Part shown: one piece after another, positions 7,360 through 17,399 of the stretch
How the letters are laid out: the number at the start of each line of letters is the position of its first letter
How positions within the stretch are numbered: the first letter of the stretch is position 1
Source: Hyphomonas sediminis
GTDB taxonomy: Bacteria > Pseudomonadota > Alphaproteobacteria > Caulobacterales > Hyphomonadaceae
Assembly: GCF_019679475.1 (NCBI RefSeq)
Contig: NZ_JAIEZP010000001.1
Location: 1,550,001 to 1,614,000 of the forward strand
Length of the DNA: 64,000 nucleotides
Reading direction: 5' to 3'
Translations under genes and position numbers: made by a program
Notes under the pieces: model-generated
The model's input: only the letters and a program-made list of their open reading frames with translations
Database searches by the model: none
Told to the model about the DNA's origin: nothing

Positions 7360-10353
7360 CTATTTCGCGCTGGTGCCTGCTTTGGCTTTCCGGGCTGGCT
7401 TCTTCGCCTTGTCGTCTTTGGCGTCTGCCTTAGGCTTGGCTTCTGCCTTGGGTTTCGCGGCAGCCTTTTCCCGCTTGTTGCGGGCGGCGCGCCGCTCGTC
7501 CTGACGTCGGAAAGTCTCGGCCAGGAACTTGCCGGTCCAGCTTTCCTCGACAGCGATGATGTCTTCCGGCGTGCCTTCGGCCACCAGCCGCCCGCCGCCA
7601 TCGCCGCCTTCGGGGCCAAGGTCGAGCACCCAGTCAGCGGTCTTCACCACATCGAGGTTATGCTCGATCACCACCACCGTATTGCCGGCATCGACCAGCT
7701 CATGCAGCACTTCGAGCAGCTTGCGCACATCCTCGAAGTGAAGGCCGGTCGTCGGCTCGTCGAGGATATACAGTGTACGGCCCGTTGCCCGCTTGGAGAG
7801 TTCCTTGGCCAGCTTCACCCGCTGGGCCTCGCCGCCGGATAGCGTGGTCGCCTGCTGGCCCACCTTGATATAGCCAAGGCCCACCTGGTTCAGCGTGTCG
7901 AGCTTTGAGGCAATCGCCGGCACCGCCGAGAAGAACTTCGCCGCGTCCTCCACCGTCATGTCCAGCACGTCGGCAATCGACTTGCCCTTGAACAGAACTT
8001 CCAGCGTCTCGCGATTGTAGCGCTTGCCTTTGCAGGTCTCGCAGGTGACGTAGACATCGGGAAGGAAGTGCATTTCGATCTTGATGACGCCGTCGCCCTG
8101 GCACGCCTCGCAGCGCCCGCCCTTGACGTTGAAGCTGAAGCGCCCGGCGGCATAGCCGCGTGCCTTGGCTTCCGGCAGGCCGGCATACCAGTCGCGGATC
8201 GGCCCGAAGGCGCCGGTATAGGTGGCCGGGTTTGACCGCGGCGTGCGCCCGATGGGCGACTGGTCGATGTCGATCACCTTGTCGAGATGCTGCAGCCCCT
8301 CAATGCTTTCATAGGGCGAGGGGGGCGCCGACGCCCCGTTCAGCTTGCGGGCCAGCGCCTTGTAGAGCGTCTCGATGATGAGCGTGGACTTGCCCCCGCC
8401 CGAAACGCCAGTGATGGCCGTGAACGTGCCCAGCGGAATAGACGCCGTCACATCCTTCAGATTGTTGCCGCTTGCGCCTTTCAGCGTCACCCGGCGTGAG
8501 CCCTTCACCACCGGCCGGCGCTTGGGAATAGCAATCTCGCGCGTGCCGTTGAGATAATCCGCCGTCAGACTTTTCGGATTGCTCATCACTTCTTCAGGCG
8601 TGCCCGAAGCGATGATCTCGCCGCCATGCACGCCCGCGGCCGGCCCCATATCGATCACATGGTCGGCCAGCAGGATCGCGTCCTCATCATGCTCCACAAC
8701 GATCACGGAGTTGCCGAGGTCACGCAGGCGTTTCAGCGTTTCGAGCAGCCGCTCATTGTCCCGCTGGTGCAGGCCGATGGAGGGTTCGTCGAGCACGTAG
8801 AGCACGCCTGTCAGGCCCGAGCCGATCTGGCTCGCCAGACGAATGCGCTGGCTCTCGCCGCCCGACAGCGTGCCCGATCCGCGCCCCAGCGTCAGGTAAT
8901 CAAGCCCCACATCATTGAGGAAGATCAGCCGGTCGTTGATCTCTTTCAGGATGCGGCTGGCGATTTCGTTCTGCTGCTTGGTCAGCGTCTTGTGCACGCC
9001 GCCAAACCATTCGCCCGCCTTGCGGATCGAGAATTCTCCGGCCTCGGAAATATCGAGCCCGGCAATCTTCACCGCAAGTGCCTGCGGTTTCAGCCTTTTG
9101 CCGCCGCAGGCGGGGCAGGGCGCGGCCGACTGGAACTTCGCGATCTCCTCGCGCACCCAGGCCGAATCCGTCTCGCGATAGCGCCGGTCGAGATTGGGGA
9201 TCACGCCCTCGAAGGTCTTCTTCACCTTGTAGCTGCGCATCCCGTCATCATAGATGAACTGCACTTCTTCATCCCCGGTGCCGTGCAGGATGATGTCCTG
9301 CACCTTCTCCGGCAGCTTGTTCCAGGGCTTGCTAAGGTCGAACCGGTAATGCGTCGATAGCGCCTGAAGCGTCTGTGTCTGGTAGGGGGAGGCCGATTTC
9401 GCCCAGGGCGCAATTGCGCCGTTCAGCAGGTCAAGATCCTTGTCCGGAACAACCAGTGCCGGGTCGATCTTCAGCTGCTCGCCAAGGCCGTCGCAGGACG
9501 GGCAGGCGCCAAACGGGTTGTTGAAGGAAAACAGCCGGGGCTCGATCTCCGGAATGGAAAAGCCTGAAACCGGGCAGGCGAAATTGGCGGAATATGTAAT
9601 CCGTTTCGGCTCGGTTTCGCCCGGCGCAATATCGGCATACTCCGCCACAGCAATGCCCTGCGCCAGGCCGAGCGCGGTCTCGAAGCTCTCGGCAAGACGC
9701 TGCTCCATGCCGGCGCGCACGACCACCCGGTCAACCACCACATCAATGTCGTGCTTGAACTTCTTGTCGAGCTTCGGCGGGTCTTCCAGTTCATGGAATT
9801 CGCCATTCACCTTCACGCGCTGATAGCCGTTCTTCAGCAGCTCGGCGAACTCCTTGCGGAACTCGCCCTTCCGTCCACGCACAATCGGCGCCAGCAGGTA
9901 GAGCCGCGTGCCGTCTTCCAGCTCCATCGTCCGGTCGACCATCTGGCTGACCGTCTGGCTCTCGATTGGCAGGCCGGTGGCCGGCGAATAAGGCACGCCC
10001 GCGCGCGCCCACAGGAGGCGCATATAGTCATAGATTTCGGTCACCGTGCCGACCGTGGAGCGCGGGTTCCGGCTTGTCGTCTTCTGCTCGATGGAGATCG
10101 CAGGCGAGAGGCCCTCGATGCTCTCTACGTCCGGCTTCTGCATCAGTTCGAGGAACTGGCGCGCATAGGCAGACAGCGATTCCACATAGCGGCGCTGGCC
10201 CTCGGCATAGATCGTATCGAAGGCGAGCGAGGATTTGCCCGAGCCCGACAGGCCCGTCATCACGACGAGTTCGCCGCGCGGGATGTCGACATCGACGTTC
10301 TTGAGATTGTGTTCCTTGGCGCCGCGCACGCGGATGAAGGCAGATTCGGCCAT
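7360..10353 (-). CDS. uvrA: excinuclease ABC subunit A
   Basis: UvrA is the damage-recognition ATPase of nucleotide excision repair and works with UvrB and UvrC. Visible are the first Walker A (GLSGSGKSS, about residue 34), paired zinc-binding cysteines (CPSCDG near 285, CPACGG near 410), an ABC signature ([12 protein letters not shown]), the second Walker A (GVSGGGKST, about 648), [15 protein letters not shown] near 746-775 and the second signature [15 protein letters not shown]. The final 45 or so residues are a Lys/Ala-rich tail not needed by the core enzyme. The start is taken at the ATG at 10353; a TTG at 10371 is possible. A LexA box lies in the shared promoter region with ssb. Confidence 0.98.
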   Translation of the reverse strand: MAESAFIRVRGAKEHNLKNVDVDIPRGELVVMTGLSGSGKSSLAFDTIYAEGQRRYVESLSAYARQFLELMQKPDVESIEGLSPAISIEQKTTSRNPRSTVGTVTEIYDYMRLLWARAGVPYSPATGLPIESQTVSQMVDRTMELEDGTRLYLLAPIVRGRKGEFRKEFAELLKNGYQRVKVNGEFHELEDPPKLDKKFKHDIDVVVDRVVVRAGMEQRLAESFETALGLAQGIAVAEYADIAPGETEPKRITYSANFACPVSGFSIPEIEPRLFSFNNPFGACPSCDGLGEQLKIDPALVVPDKDLDLLNGAIAPWAKSASPYQTQTLQALSTHYRFDLSKPWNKLPEKVQDIILHGTGDEEVQFIYDDGMRSYKVKKTFEGVIPNLDRRYRETDSAWVREEIAKFQSAAPCPACGGKRLKPQALAVKIAGLDISEAGEFSIRKAGEWFGGVHKTLTKQQNEIASRILKEINDRLIFLNDVGLDYLTLGRGSGTLSGGESQRIRLASQIGSGLTGVLYVLDEPSIGLHQRDNERLLETLKRLRDLGNSVIVVEHDEDAILLADHVIDMGPAAGVHGGEIIASGTPEEVMSNPKSLTADYLNGTREIAIPKRRPVVKGSRRVTLKGASGNNLKDVTASIPLGTFTAITGVSGGGKSTLIIETLYKALARKLNGASAPPSPYESIEGLQHLDKVIDIDQSPIGRTPRSNPATYTGAFGPIRDWYAGLPEAKARGYAAGRFSFNVKGGRCEACQGDGVIKIEMHFLPDVYVTCETCKGKRYNRETLEVLFKGKSIADVLDMTVEDAAKFFSAVPAIASKLDTLNQVGLGYIKVGQQATTLSGGEAQRVKLAKELSKRATGRTLYILDEPTTGLHFEDVRKLLEVLHELVDAGNTVVVIEHNLDVVKTADWVLDLGPEGGDGGGRLVAEGTPEDIIAVEESWTGKFLAETFRRQDERRAARNKREKAAAKPKAEAKPKADAKDDKAKKPARKAKAGTSAK

Positions 10354-10436
10354 GGGAGGAGGGTCGCTCAACAGGTCTGGAAGGAAGGGAGAATGATTGT
10401 GTTCTTATGTGTGGCGTGAGTCCGGCTTGACGACAA

Positions 10437-10451
10437 GAACAAAATGTGAAC
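10437..10451. promoter_or_regulatory. LexA (SOS) box between uvrA and ssb
   Basis: The sequence GAAC-AAAATGT-GAAC matches the alphaproteobacterial LexA operator (GTTC-N7-GTTC read on the other strand). It lies in the divergent uvrA/ssb intergenic region, the classical position for an SOS box that controls both repair genes. Confidence 0.88.
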
Positions 10452-10583
10452 TTCATGTCCCGGCTGCTTTTAGGCAGGCGAGGGGCAGTGGAATTTCGCA
10501 CCTGTCAGGCGACACAGCGCGTGTGGCAGAGTAGAACAACTCGAATCGGACTCGAAACAGAATTTCAGCGCGGAGGCCCCAAT

Positions 10584-11075
10584 ATGGCGGGTTCAGTCAA
10601 CAAAGTGATCCTGGTCGGCAATCTTGGGGCAGACCCGGAAGTGCGTCAGTTCCAGAATGGCGGCCAGGTCTGCAACCTGCGCATTGCGACCTCTGAAACC
10701 TGGCGGGACAAGGCTTCCGGCGAGCGCAAGGAAAAGACGGAATGGCACACGGTCGCCATCTTCTCCGAAGGCCTCATCAAGGTCGCGCAGAGCTATCTGA
10801 AGAAGGGCTCCAAGGTTTATCTTGAGGGCAAGCTCCAGACCCGCAAATGGCAGGACAAGGATGGCAACGACCGTTACACGACCGAGATCGTGCTGCAGGG
10901 CTTCGATGCGACGCTCGTGATGCTCGATGGCCGCGGTGAAGGTGGCGGCATGGGCGGTGGTGGCGGCGGTGGCCGTGATCGCGACATGAGCTATTCCGGC
11001 GGTGGCGGGCGCCAGCAAATGAGCGGCCCGAAGGAAAGCTTCAGCCAGGACCTCGACGACGAGATCCCATTTTAG
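10584..11075 (+). CDS. ssb: single-stranded DNA-binding protein
   Basis: A 163-residue OB-fold protein that coats single-stranded DNA in replication, recombination and repair. The N-terminus ([20 protein letters not shown]) and the IATSETW, EWHTV and [12 protein letters not shown] segments are typical SSB. A Gly-rich flexible linker follows, and the end is DDEIPF, the acidic tip that recruits partner proteins. The ATG at 10584 is set by GGAGG eight bases upstream; the open frame extends further upstream without homology. It is divergent from uvrA with a LexA box between them, so SOS induction is likely. The beta-lactamase gene follows after nine bases. Confidence 0.97.
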   Translation: MAGSVNKVILVGNLGADPEVRQFQNGGQVCNLRIATSETWRDKASGERKEKTEWHTVAIFSEGLIKVAQSYLKKGSKVYLEGKLQTRKWQDKDGNDRYTTEIVLQGFDATLVMLDGRGEGGGMGGGGGGGRDRDMSYSGGGGRQQMSGPKESFSQDLDDEIPF

Positions 11076-11084
11076 GCAAAGGCC

Positions 11085-11930
11085 ATGCGTGCGCTCTGGG
11101 TTCTTCCGCTGCTGTTGGCCACATTCTGGCTGTCGGCTTGCGCGAATGGCCCGGCGCCTGCGGCGGAGGCCTCCCCGCGCCTCATGGAGGCCGCCCTGGA
11201 AGCCGAAGGTGTCAGCCCGGCCCGGTCCGCGCTCGTCATCTACCGGCTGGAGGATGAAAAGGTGTGGGCCAGTGGTGGCGCCCGCATTCGCGAGCGCTTC
11301 ACGCCTGCTTCCACCTCGAAAATCCCGCACACCCTGCTTGCCTTTGAAACCGGCGCCGTCTCCGGCCCGGAAGAAGCGTTCGCGTGGGATGGCCAGAAGC
11401 GGTTTGTGGAGGGGTGGAATGAAGACCAGGATTTCGCCGCCGCCTTCCGCCGATCGACCGTCTGGATCTACCAGATCGTCGTGCCACGCATCGGGGCTGA
11501 GCGCCTGAAGGAAGGCTTCGCTGCCTTCGGCTATGGCAACGCCGATATCGGCGTGCCGGACCAGATCACCCGCTACTGGCTCGAAGGCCCGCTGGCGATC
11601 TCAGCGACGGAGCAGGTGGAGTTTCTCTCCCGTCTTGCCCGTCGCACGCTGCCGCTGTCAGCGCGCACCTACGAGCTTGCCGTGCCCATCATGGTCGTCG
11701 CCGAGGGCGACGGCTGGACGCTCTATGGCAAGACCGGCTGGAAAAGCGTCGAAGGGCAAACCGATATCGGCTGGTTCGTCGGCTGGCTGGAACAGTCCTC
11801 GGGCGAGGTGCCCGGCACCTATGCCTTCGCCCTCAACATGGACATGCCCGGCGGTATGGAAGAGGCGCCTCGCCGCCGCGCCGCGGTGGAGCGGGCGTTG
11901 CGCAGCATCGGCGCTCTCCCTGCCGAATAG
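11085..11930 (+). CDS. class D (OXA-type) beta-lactamase, predicted lipoprotein
   Basis: The serine-hydrolase motifs of class D are all present: S76-T-S-K79 (the SxxK nucleophile motif, with Ser where most OXAs have Phe), S-T-V in RRSTVWIYQ, YGN in FGYGNADIG, KTG in LYGKTGW, and WFVGW. Together these indicate a penicillin/oxacillin-type hydrolase. The N-terminus is a lipoprotein signal with lipobox LSAC (Cys19), so the enzyme is probably membrane-anchored in the periplasm. The length (281 residues) is normal. It starts nine bases after ssb with AGGCAAAGG as ribosome binding site, so it may be read from the SOS-controlled ssb promoter. A penicillin-binding or sensor role is less likely, because there is no membrane-sensor domain. 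Confidence 0.9.
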   Translation: MRALWVLPLLLATFWLSACANGPAPAAEASPRLMEAALEAEGVSPARSALVIYRLEDEKVWASGGARIRERFTPASTSKIPHTLLAFETGAVSGPEEAFAWDGQKRFVEGWNEDQDFAAAFRRSTVWIYQIVVPRIGAERLKEGFAAFGYGNADIGVPDQITRYWLEGPLAISATEQVEFLSRLARRTLPLSARTYELAVPIMVVAEGDGWTLYGKTGWKSVEGQTDIGWFVGWLEQSSGEVPGTYAFALNMDMPGGMEEAPRRRAAVERALRSIGALPAE

Positions 11931-11933
11931 GGC

Positions 11934-12989
11934 TCAGGGACGGTAAATCTCCACCAGCGCGCTGGTGTCATTGCCGCTCGCTTTCCGCGCCCCGCCGATA
12001 ACGTAGATGGCTCCGTCCAGCGTGACCGCGCCCAGGCCATGGCGCGGATGGGGCATCGGCTCGATAGCGGCCCAGTTGTCACGCGCCGGATCATACACCC
12101 AGGCCTCCGCATAGACCCCGCCGCCATTGTCGAAAAACTCGCCGCCAAAGGCGTAGAGCTTGCCGCCGGCTGCTGCGGCGGCAAGCCCGCCCTGCGCCTG
12201 CGGCATGGGGGCGGCATTGCGCCAGCGGTCCTCGCGCGGATCATAGACCTCGTGCGCGGCGGTATTGCCGCCCGCCACGCTGCGTCCGCCCACGACATGC
12301 AGATTGCCGCCGATCTCTGCGCCCGCCGCGCTGTTGCGGGCCGTGGGGCAGGGCGCCGCGCTCTGCCAGCGCCCGCGGGGGCCATCCAGCACGAAATGAT
12401 GGGTCTGGTCAGTCTGGTCGGCCCAGGCGGCATTGGCCTCTCCGGCGGGGGAGCGTCCGCCCGCCAGATGCAGCAGGCCGGTGCCGCCTGTCAGCATCAC
12501 CGCCTCGGCGCAGGGTTTGGGCAGGGCGGGCGCTGTCACCCAACGCTCGCCCGCCGCGTCCAGCCACCAGCCGGTGCCCTGGCTTTCCCAGATCCGCTCC
12601 GGCGCGGAAGACTGGTATCCGCCAAAGGCGCCCAGTTTCCCGCCAAAGCTCACCAGCTGCGGATGGTGGCGTGCCACGGGCAGGGGCGTTGCCGCCTGCC
12701 AGTCCGGCCTATCCGGGCGCCAGACATGGTGCGCCGCCGTTGGGCCCGTAATGCGGCCATCCTCGGCAATAAATCCGCCTGCCAGATGGATCGCGCCATC
12801 ATGCAGGCAGGGATAAATTTCCTGCACCGGGAAGGGCAATTCATCGCCCTCTGACCAGCTCGCGCGCAGGGCGTTGTTGCCTTTCCCGGCGGCACCTTCA
12901 GGCCGGGCGCAGGCTGCGGTTGCCAGCATTGCGCCAAGGCCGAGGCAGGCCTGCCTCCGCGAGAGGCGAAACTTCAATGATTTTGGCAT
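11934..12989 (-). CDS. kelch-repeat beta-propeller protein, predicted Tat lipoprotein
   Basis: The N-terminus has a twin-arginine motif (LSRRQACLGLG) and then a lipobox-like ATAAC, suggesting Tat export and lipid anchoring. The rest consists of repeated kelch blades recognisable by double glycines followed by hydrophobic and W/Y residues: LAGGF, FGGYQSS, LAGGRSPAG, VGGRSVAGG, FGGEFFDNGG and IGGARKASG. That gives about six blades and an N-acetylneuraminate-epimerase-like or galactose-oxidase-like propeller. No enzyme activity can be assigned. It is convergent with the beta-lactamase gene (three bases apart) and divergent from gyrA. Confidence 0.88.
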   Translation of the reverse strand: MPKSLKFRLSRRQACLGLGAMLATAACARPEGAAGKGNNALRASWSEGDELPFPVQEIYPCLHDGAIHLAGGFIAEDGRITGPTAAHHVWRPDRPDWQAATPLPVARHHPQLVSFGGKLGAFGGYQSSAPERIWESQGTGWWLDAAGERWVTAPALPKPCAEAVMLTGGTGLLHLAGGRSPAGEANAAWADQTDQTHHFVLDGPRGRWQSAAPCPTARNSAAGAEIGGNLHVVGGRSVAGGNTAAHEVYDPREDRWRNAAPMPQAQGGLAAAAAGGKLYAFGGEFFDNGGGVYAEAWVYDPARDNWAAIEPMPHPRHGLGAVTLDGAIYVIGGARKASGNDTSALVEIYRP

Positions 12990-13166
12990 GTTAGGCTCCC
13001 TGTGTGGGGCTGTGAAAAAGACCGGAATGCCCGGAAATCACTGTAAATAAAGGCATCTGGACGGTAGCCGCGGGCGGGCCGCGCTGCTAGTCTCAAAACC
13101 AGCAGATTTGGCGATTCGGACACCCCTGTCCCGGCCCTTCGCCGCCCTAGTTCAAAAGGCCCCTCC

Positions 13167-15947
13167 ATGAGCGATCCGACAACCCCTCCGGACGAGCCGG
13201 AAACCCCGGAAAATGGCGCCGGCGCCCCCCCGCCGCAGGATGGCATCGAGCCGATCTCCATCGAGACCGAGCTGAAATCGGCCTATCTCGACTATGCGAT
13301 GAGCGTCATCGTCAGCCGCGCCCTTCCGGATGTGCGCGATGGCCTGAAGCCTGTGCACCGCCGTATCCTGTTCGCGATGAATGAGGGCGGCAACACGCCG
13401 GACAAGCCCTATTCGAAATCCGCCCGTATCGTCGGCGACGTGATCGGCAAGTACCACCCCCACGGCGACCAGGCCGTCTATGACGCCCTCGTGCGCATGG
13501 CGCAGCCTTTCTCGATGGGCGTGCGCCTGGTCGATGGCCAGGGTAACTTCGGCTCGATCGACAACGATCCCCCGGCCGCCATGCGTTACACCGAAAGCCG
13601 CATGACCAAGGAGGCGACCTACCTGCTCGATGACATCGAGAAGGACACGGTCGACTTCCAGGACAACTATGACGGCAAGGAAAAAGAGCCCGTCGTCCTG
13701 CCGGCGCAGTTCCCGAACCTGCTGGTCAATGGCGGCGGCGGCATCGCGGTCGGCATGGCCACCAACATCCCGCCGCACAATCTCGGCGAGGTGATCGACG
13801 CAACGCTGGCCGTCATTAACGATCCGACGATCACTGACGAAGCCCTGTGCGACATCGTTCCGGGGCCGGACTTCCCCACGGGCGCGCTCATCATGGGCAT
13901 GTCGGGCAGCCGCAAGGCGCTGATGACTGGGCGGGGCAGCGTTATCATCCGCTCCAAGACGGACATCGAGCGCACCAAGACAGGCCGCGAGGCCATCATC
14001 GTCACCGAGATTCCCTATCAGGTGAACAAGGCGGCGATGATCACCAAGATTGCCGAACTCGTCCGTGAAAAGAAGATCGAAGGCATCTCCGATCTGCGCG
14101 ACGAGTCCGACCGGAACGGCATCCGCGTCGTGGTCGAGCTGAAGAAGGATGTCTCCGCAGATGTCGTCCTGAACCAGCTTTACCGCTTCAGCCAGCTGCA
14201 AAGCTCGTTCGCGGTCAACATGCTGGCGCTGAACGGTGGCCGTCCGGAGCTGATGAACCTGCGCAAGGTGCTCGATTGCTTCGTCACCTTCCGCGAAGAA
14301 GTCATCATCCGCCGCACCAAGCACGACCTTGGCAAGGCGCGCGACCGCGCTCACGTCCTCGTCGGTCTCGCGCTGGCCGTTGCCAACATCGATGAAGTCA
14401 TTCGCATCATCCGCACATCGCCCGATCCGAACACGGCGCGTGAGCGCCTGCTCGACAAGGCCTGGCCGCAGCAGGACATGGGCCCGCTGATCGACCTGAT
14501 CGCCGACCGGCGTACGCGCCGCGGCACGGAAGACGGCACGATCTACCTCTCCGACGAGCAGGCCCGCGCCATCCTGAACCTGCCGCTGCATCGTCTCACC
14601 GGCCTCGGCCGCGACGAAATCGGCAATGAAGCTAAGGGCTTGGCCGAGAAGATTGCGGATTATCTCGATATTCTCCGCTCGCGCACGCGCATCCTCGGCA
14701 TCATCAAGGATGAGCTGGGCCATATCAAAGAGAAGTTCGCCGTTCCGCGCCGCTCGCAATTCGTCGAAGGCGGTGTCGACATGGACGATGAAGACCTCAT
14801 CGAGGTCGAAGACATGGTCGTCACGGTCACCCATGGCGGCTATGTGAAGCGCACGCCGCTATCGACCTACCGTACACAGAACAGGGGCGGCAAGGGCCGC
14901 TCCGGCATGTCGATGAAGGATGAGGATTTTGTCGTCCGCGTCTTCTCGGCAACGACGCATACGGAGATCCTGTTCTTCTCCTCGGCCGGCATGGTCTACA
15001 AGGAGAAGGTGTGGCGCCTGCCGGTGGGCGGGCCAAATTCGCGCGGCAAGGCGTTGGTCAACATCTTCCCGCTGGCCGCCGACGAGCGTATCGAAAGCGT
15101 CATGCCGCTGCCTGACAGTGAAGAGGCTGCCGCGCATCTCGATATCATGTTCGCCACGCGCTCGGGCAATGTCCGGCGCAACCGCCTGGCGGACTTCACG
15201 CGCGTCAACCGCGCCGGCAAGATCGCCATGAAGCCGGATGAAGGCGATGGCATCGTCTCGGTCCAGCTTTGTTCGGAGAAGGACGATGTCCTCCTCACCA
15301 CGGCGCTCGGCCAGGCCATCCGCTTCCCGGTCACCGATGTCCGCGTCTTCGCGGGCCGCGATTCCACCGGTGTGCGCGGCATTCGTCTGGGCGAGGGGGA
15401 TGAGGTCATCTCCATGGGCATCCTGCGCCATATGGATGTCACGTCCGAAGAGGCGCGCGCCTATCTGAAACATGCCGCGGCCATGCGCCGGGCGGCCACG
15501 GGCGAAGAAGAAGAAATCTCCGAGGATGAGGACGAAGCCGTCGCTGAGGCCGCGCTCTCGGCCGAACGGATTGCCGAGCTGGGCGCGGCTGAAGAGTTCA
15601 TCTTCACCGTCGCCGACGATGGTATGGGCAAGCGGTCTTCGGCTTATGATTACCGCGTCACGGGCCGGGGCGGCAAAGGCCTTGTCGCCCAGAATATCTG
15701 GGGCCGCGACAAGAAGGGCGGGCCGGTCAAGAAGGTCGCCCAATCCTTCCCCGTGGGCGATGGCGATGAGGTCATGCTGGTTACCGATGGCGGCCAGCTG
15801 ATCCGCACGCCGGTCGACCAGATCCGCATTGCGGGCCGCTCCACAGGCGGCGTCTGGGTGCTGCGCACCGGCGATGGTGAGCGGGTTGTCTCTGCGGCGC
15901 GGCTTGTCGATGACGGTGAAGGCGCTATGGATAAGCCGGAGGGCTGA
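13167..15947 (+). CDS. gyrA: DNA gyrase subunit A
   Basis: GyrA supplies the DNA-cleaving tyrosine and DNA-wrapping domain of the supercoiling enzyme. The breakage-reunion domain is clear: [26 protein letters not shown], with the tyrosine region [20 protein letters not shown]. The GyrA-box (QNRGGKG) near residue 573 shows this is gyrase rather than ParC. At 926 residues it is longer than the E. coli protein, mainly through a Glu/Asp/Ala-rich insertion (about residues 780-805) in the C-terminal domain. In the quinolone-resistance region, [10 protein letters not shown] has Gln102 where E. coli has Ser83; the Asp equivalent to Asp87 is kept. The ATG at 13167 has AAAGG upstream. Confidence 0.98.
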   Translation: MSDPTTPPDEPETPENGAGAPPPQDGIEPISIETELKSAYLDYAMSVIVSRALPDVRDGLKPVHRRILFAMNEGGNTPDKPYSKSARIVGDVIGKYHPHGDQAVYDALVRMAQPFSMGVRLVDGQGNFGSIDNDPPAAMRYTESRMTKEATYLLDDIEKDTVDFQDNYDGKEKEPVVLPAQFPNLLVNGGGGIAVGMATNIPPHNLGEVIDATLAVINDPTITDEALCDIVPGPDFPTGALIMGMSGSRKALMTGRGSVIIRSKTDIERTKTGREAIIVTEIPYQVNKAAMITKIAELVREKKIEGISDLRDESDRNGIRVVVELKKDVSADVVLNQLYRFSQLQSSFAVNMLALNGGRPELMNLRKVLDCFVTFREEVIIRRTKHDLGKARDRAHVLVGLALAVANIDEVIRIIRTSPDPNTARERLLDKAWPQQDMGPLIDLIADRRTRRGTEDGTIYLSDEQARAILNLPLHRLTGLGRDEIGNEAKGLAEKIADYLDILRSRTRILGIIKDELGHIKEKFAVPRRSQFVEGGVDMDDEDLIEVEDMVVTVTHGGYVKRTPLSTYRTQNRGGKGRSGMSMKDEDFVVRVFSATTHTEILFFSSAGMVYKEKVWRLPVGGPNSRGKALVNIFPLAADERIESVMPLPDSEEAAAHLDIMFATRSGNVRRNRLADFTRVNRAGKIAMKPDEGDGIVSVQLCSEKDDVLLTTALGQAIRFPVTDVRVFAGRDSTGVRGIRLGEGDEVISMGILRHMDVTSEEARAYLKHAAAMRRAATGEEEEISEDEDEAVAEAALSAERIAELGAAEEFIFTVADDGMGKRSSAYDYRVTGRGGKGLVAQNIWGRDKKGGPVKKVAQSFPVGDGDEVMLVTDGGQLIRTPVDQIRIAGRSTGGVWVLRTGDGERVVSAARLVDDGEGAMDKPEG

Positions 15948-16002
15948 TTGTCGCGCTGCAGCGGGGGTGGCCTCACCTGATATATAAAAGAGGAGGCGCC
16001 CC

Positions 16003-16500
16003 GTGCATCGTATTGGTCTTTATCCCGGCACTTTCGATCCGCCGACCGCCGGCCATATCGACATTTTCGCCCGCGCGATGAAGCTCGTTGATACGCTGGT
16101 TATCGGCGTGGCCATCAACGAGGCCAAGAAGCCGCTTTTCACGCTGGAAGAGCGTGTAGCGATGGTCGAATCCGAGTGCGAGAAGCTCAAAGGCCCCGGC
16201 CTGGCAGAGATCAAGGTCATGCCCATGCACGGCCTGCTGATGCATTTTGCCGAAAAGTGTAACGCCAACATCATCGTGCGCGGCCTGCGTGCCGTTCAGG
16301 ACTTCGAATACGAGTTCCAGATGACGGCGATGAACGAGCAACTGAATCCCAACATTGAAACTGTCTTCCTGATGGCCGATGTTCGCCATCAGGCGGTGGC
16401 CTCGCGGCTCGTGAAAGAGATTGCGAGCCTCGGCGGCGACATCACGCCGTTCGTTACGCCGGCAGTTAAAACGGCATTGTTGGAGAAATACGCAAAATGA
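16003..16500 (+). CDS. coaD: phosphopantetheine adenylyltransferase
   Basis: CoaD makes dephospho-CoA from 4'-phosphopantetheine and ATP, the penultimate step of coenzyme A synthesis. The nucleotidyltransferase motif GTFDPPTAGH (residues 9-18) is the family's T/HxGH signature. NIIVRGLRAVQDFEYEFQM and SRLVKEIASLGGDI are also diagnostic. The length of 165 residues is normal. The GTG start at 16003 is set by a perfect AGGAGG seven bases upstream. The stop overlaps the start of the cyclophilin gene by four bases (ATGA), so translation is coupled. The coaD-cyclophilin-queA order is common in alphaproteobacteria. Confidence 0.97.
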   Translation: MHRIGLYPGTFDPPTAGHIDIFARAMKLVDTLVIGVAINEAKKPLFTLEERVAMVESECEKLKGPGLAEIKVMPMHGLLMHFAEKCNANIIVRGLRAVQDFEYEFQMTAMNEQLNPNIETVFLMADVRHQAVASRLVKEIASLGGDITPFVTPAVKTALLEKYAK

Positions 16501-17378
16501 AGATACGTGGCTTTGCGGCGGCGATTGCTCTGACGAGTCTGATCCTGCCGGCCTGCGCTGAGGCGGTCGATGGTCCCTGGCCATTCGAGGCTCCGGCAGA
16601 CCCCGCCGCAGACACGGCTGACTGGCGTCCCGTCGATCCAGAGCGCCTGTTCATTTTCGACACGACCAAAGGCCGTATCCTGATTGAGGCTGTGCCGGAA
16701 GTTGCGCCCAATCACTACGCGCACTTTGCGGCCATCGTCCGTTCGGGCGATTATGATGGCACGAGCTTCCACCGTGTTATCGACACGTTCATGGCGCAGG
16801 GCGGTGATATTTATGCCCTGAAGGGGCGGGAGTCGGGCCAGCCGAATGTGAAGGGCGAGTTCACTTTCCGTCGCGATGTCACCAAGATGCCGCTTGAGGC
16901 GGCCATCGGCCCGGAAGACAGCGCCAAGCACGGTTACTATCATGGCGTGCCGGTCCAGACACAGCCTTCCTTCTTCTCGGAAATGTCGGTGGACGGAATG
17001 GTCGAAAGCTCCATTCCGCACTGCAAGGGCGTCGTCTCGACGGCGCGCACGGATGATCCGAATTCCGCCAATGGCCAGTTCTTCCTGATGCGCGGGTATT
17101 CGCCCCATCTTGATCGCAAATACACCTCCTGGGGCCGGGTTCTCTCCGGGCAGGATGTCGTCATGGCGCTGAAGCATGGTTCGGAATCGGACAATGGATC
17201 GGTCAGCGATCCGGACATTCTCACTTCCGCCAAGATCGCTGCCGATCTTCCCGAAGCGGAGCGTCCAAAGGCCTATGTGCTGCGCACAGATACCGATGCG
17301 TTCCGCGCAGCGGTCGAGGCGCGCGGCGAGCCCAATATCTGCGATCTTCCGCCAGTGCCGGCGATCATCGTCGAGTAA
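16497..17378 (+). CDS. exported cyclophilin-type peptidyl-prolyl cis-trans isomerase
   Basis: A 293-residue protein with an N-terminal signal peptide (hydrophobic residues 5-20, possible cleavage after ACAEA), so it probably works in the periplasm. The cyclophilin core is visible as TTKGRILIEAVPEVAPNH, FHRVIDTFMAQGGD with the catalytic Arg, GVVSTAR, NGQFFLMRG, and WGRVLSGQDVV. It is longer than a minimal cyclophilin because of an insertion of about 60 residues between the FHRVI block and the GVVS block. It overlaps coaD by four bases and precedes queA by 21 bases, so the three form an operon. Confidence 0.93.
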   Translation: MKIRGFAAAIALTSLILPACAEAVDGPWPFEAPADPAADTADWRPVDPERLFIFDTTKGRILIEAVPEVAPNHYAHFAAIVRSGDYDGTSFHRVIDTFMAQGGDIYALKGRESGQPNVKGEFTFRRDVTKMPLEAAIGPEDSAKHGYYHGVPVQTQPSFFSEMSVDGMVESSIPHCKGVVSTARTDDPNSANGQFFLMRGYSPHLDRKYTSWGRVLSGQDVVMALKHGSESDNGSVSDPDILTSAKIAADLPEAERPKAYVLRTDTDAFRAAVEARGEPNICDLPPVPAIIVE

Positions 17379-17399
17379 GCATCGGCGCCTGCCAGGCTC

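Noticed and set aside
13152-14834. A 560-codon open frame antisense to gyrA
   Set aside because: GC-rich coding DNA often leaves the opposite strand open. The translation is Asp/Arg/Ala/His-rich without motifs, and the sense strand is unmistakably gyrA.
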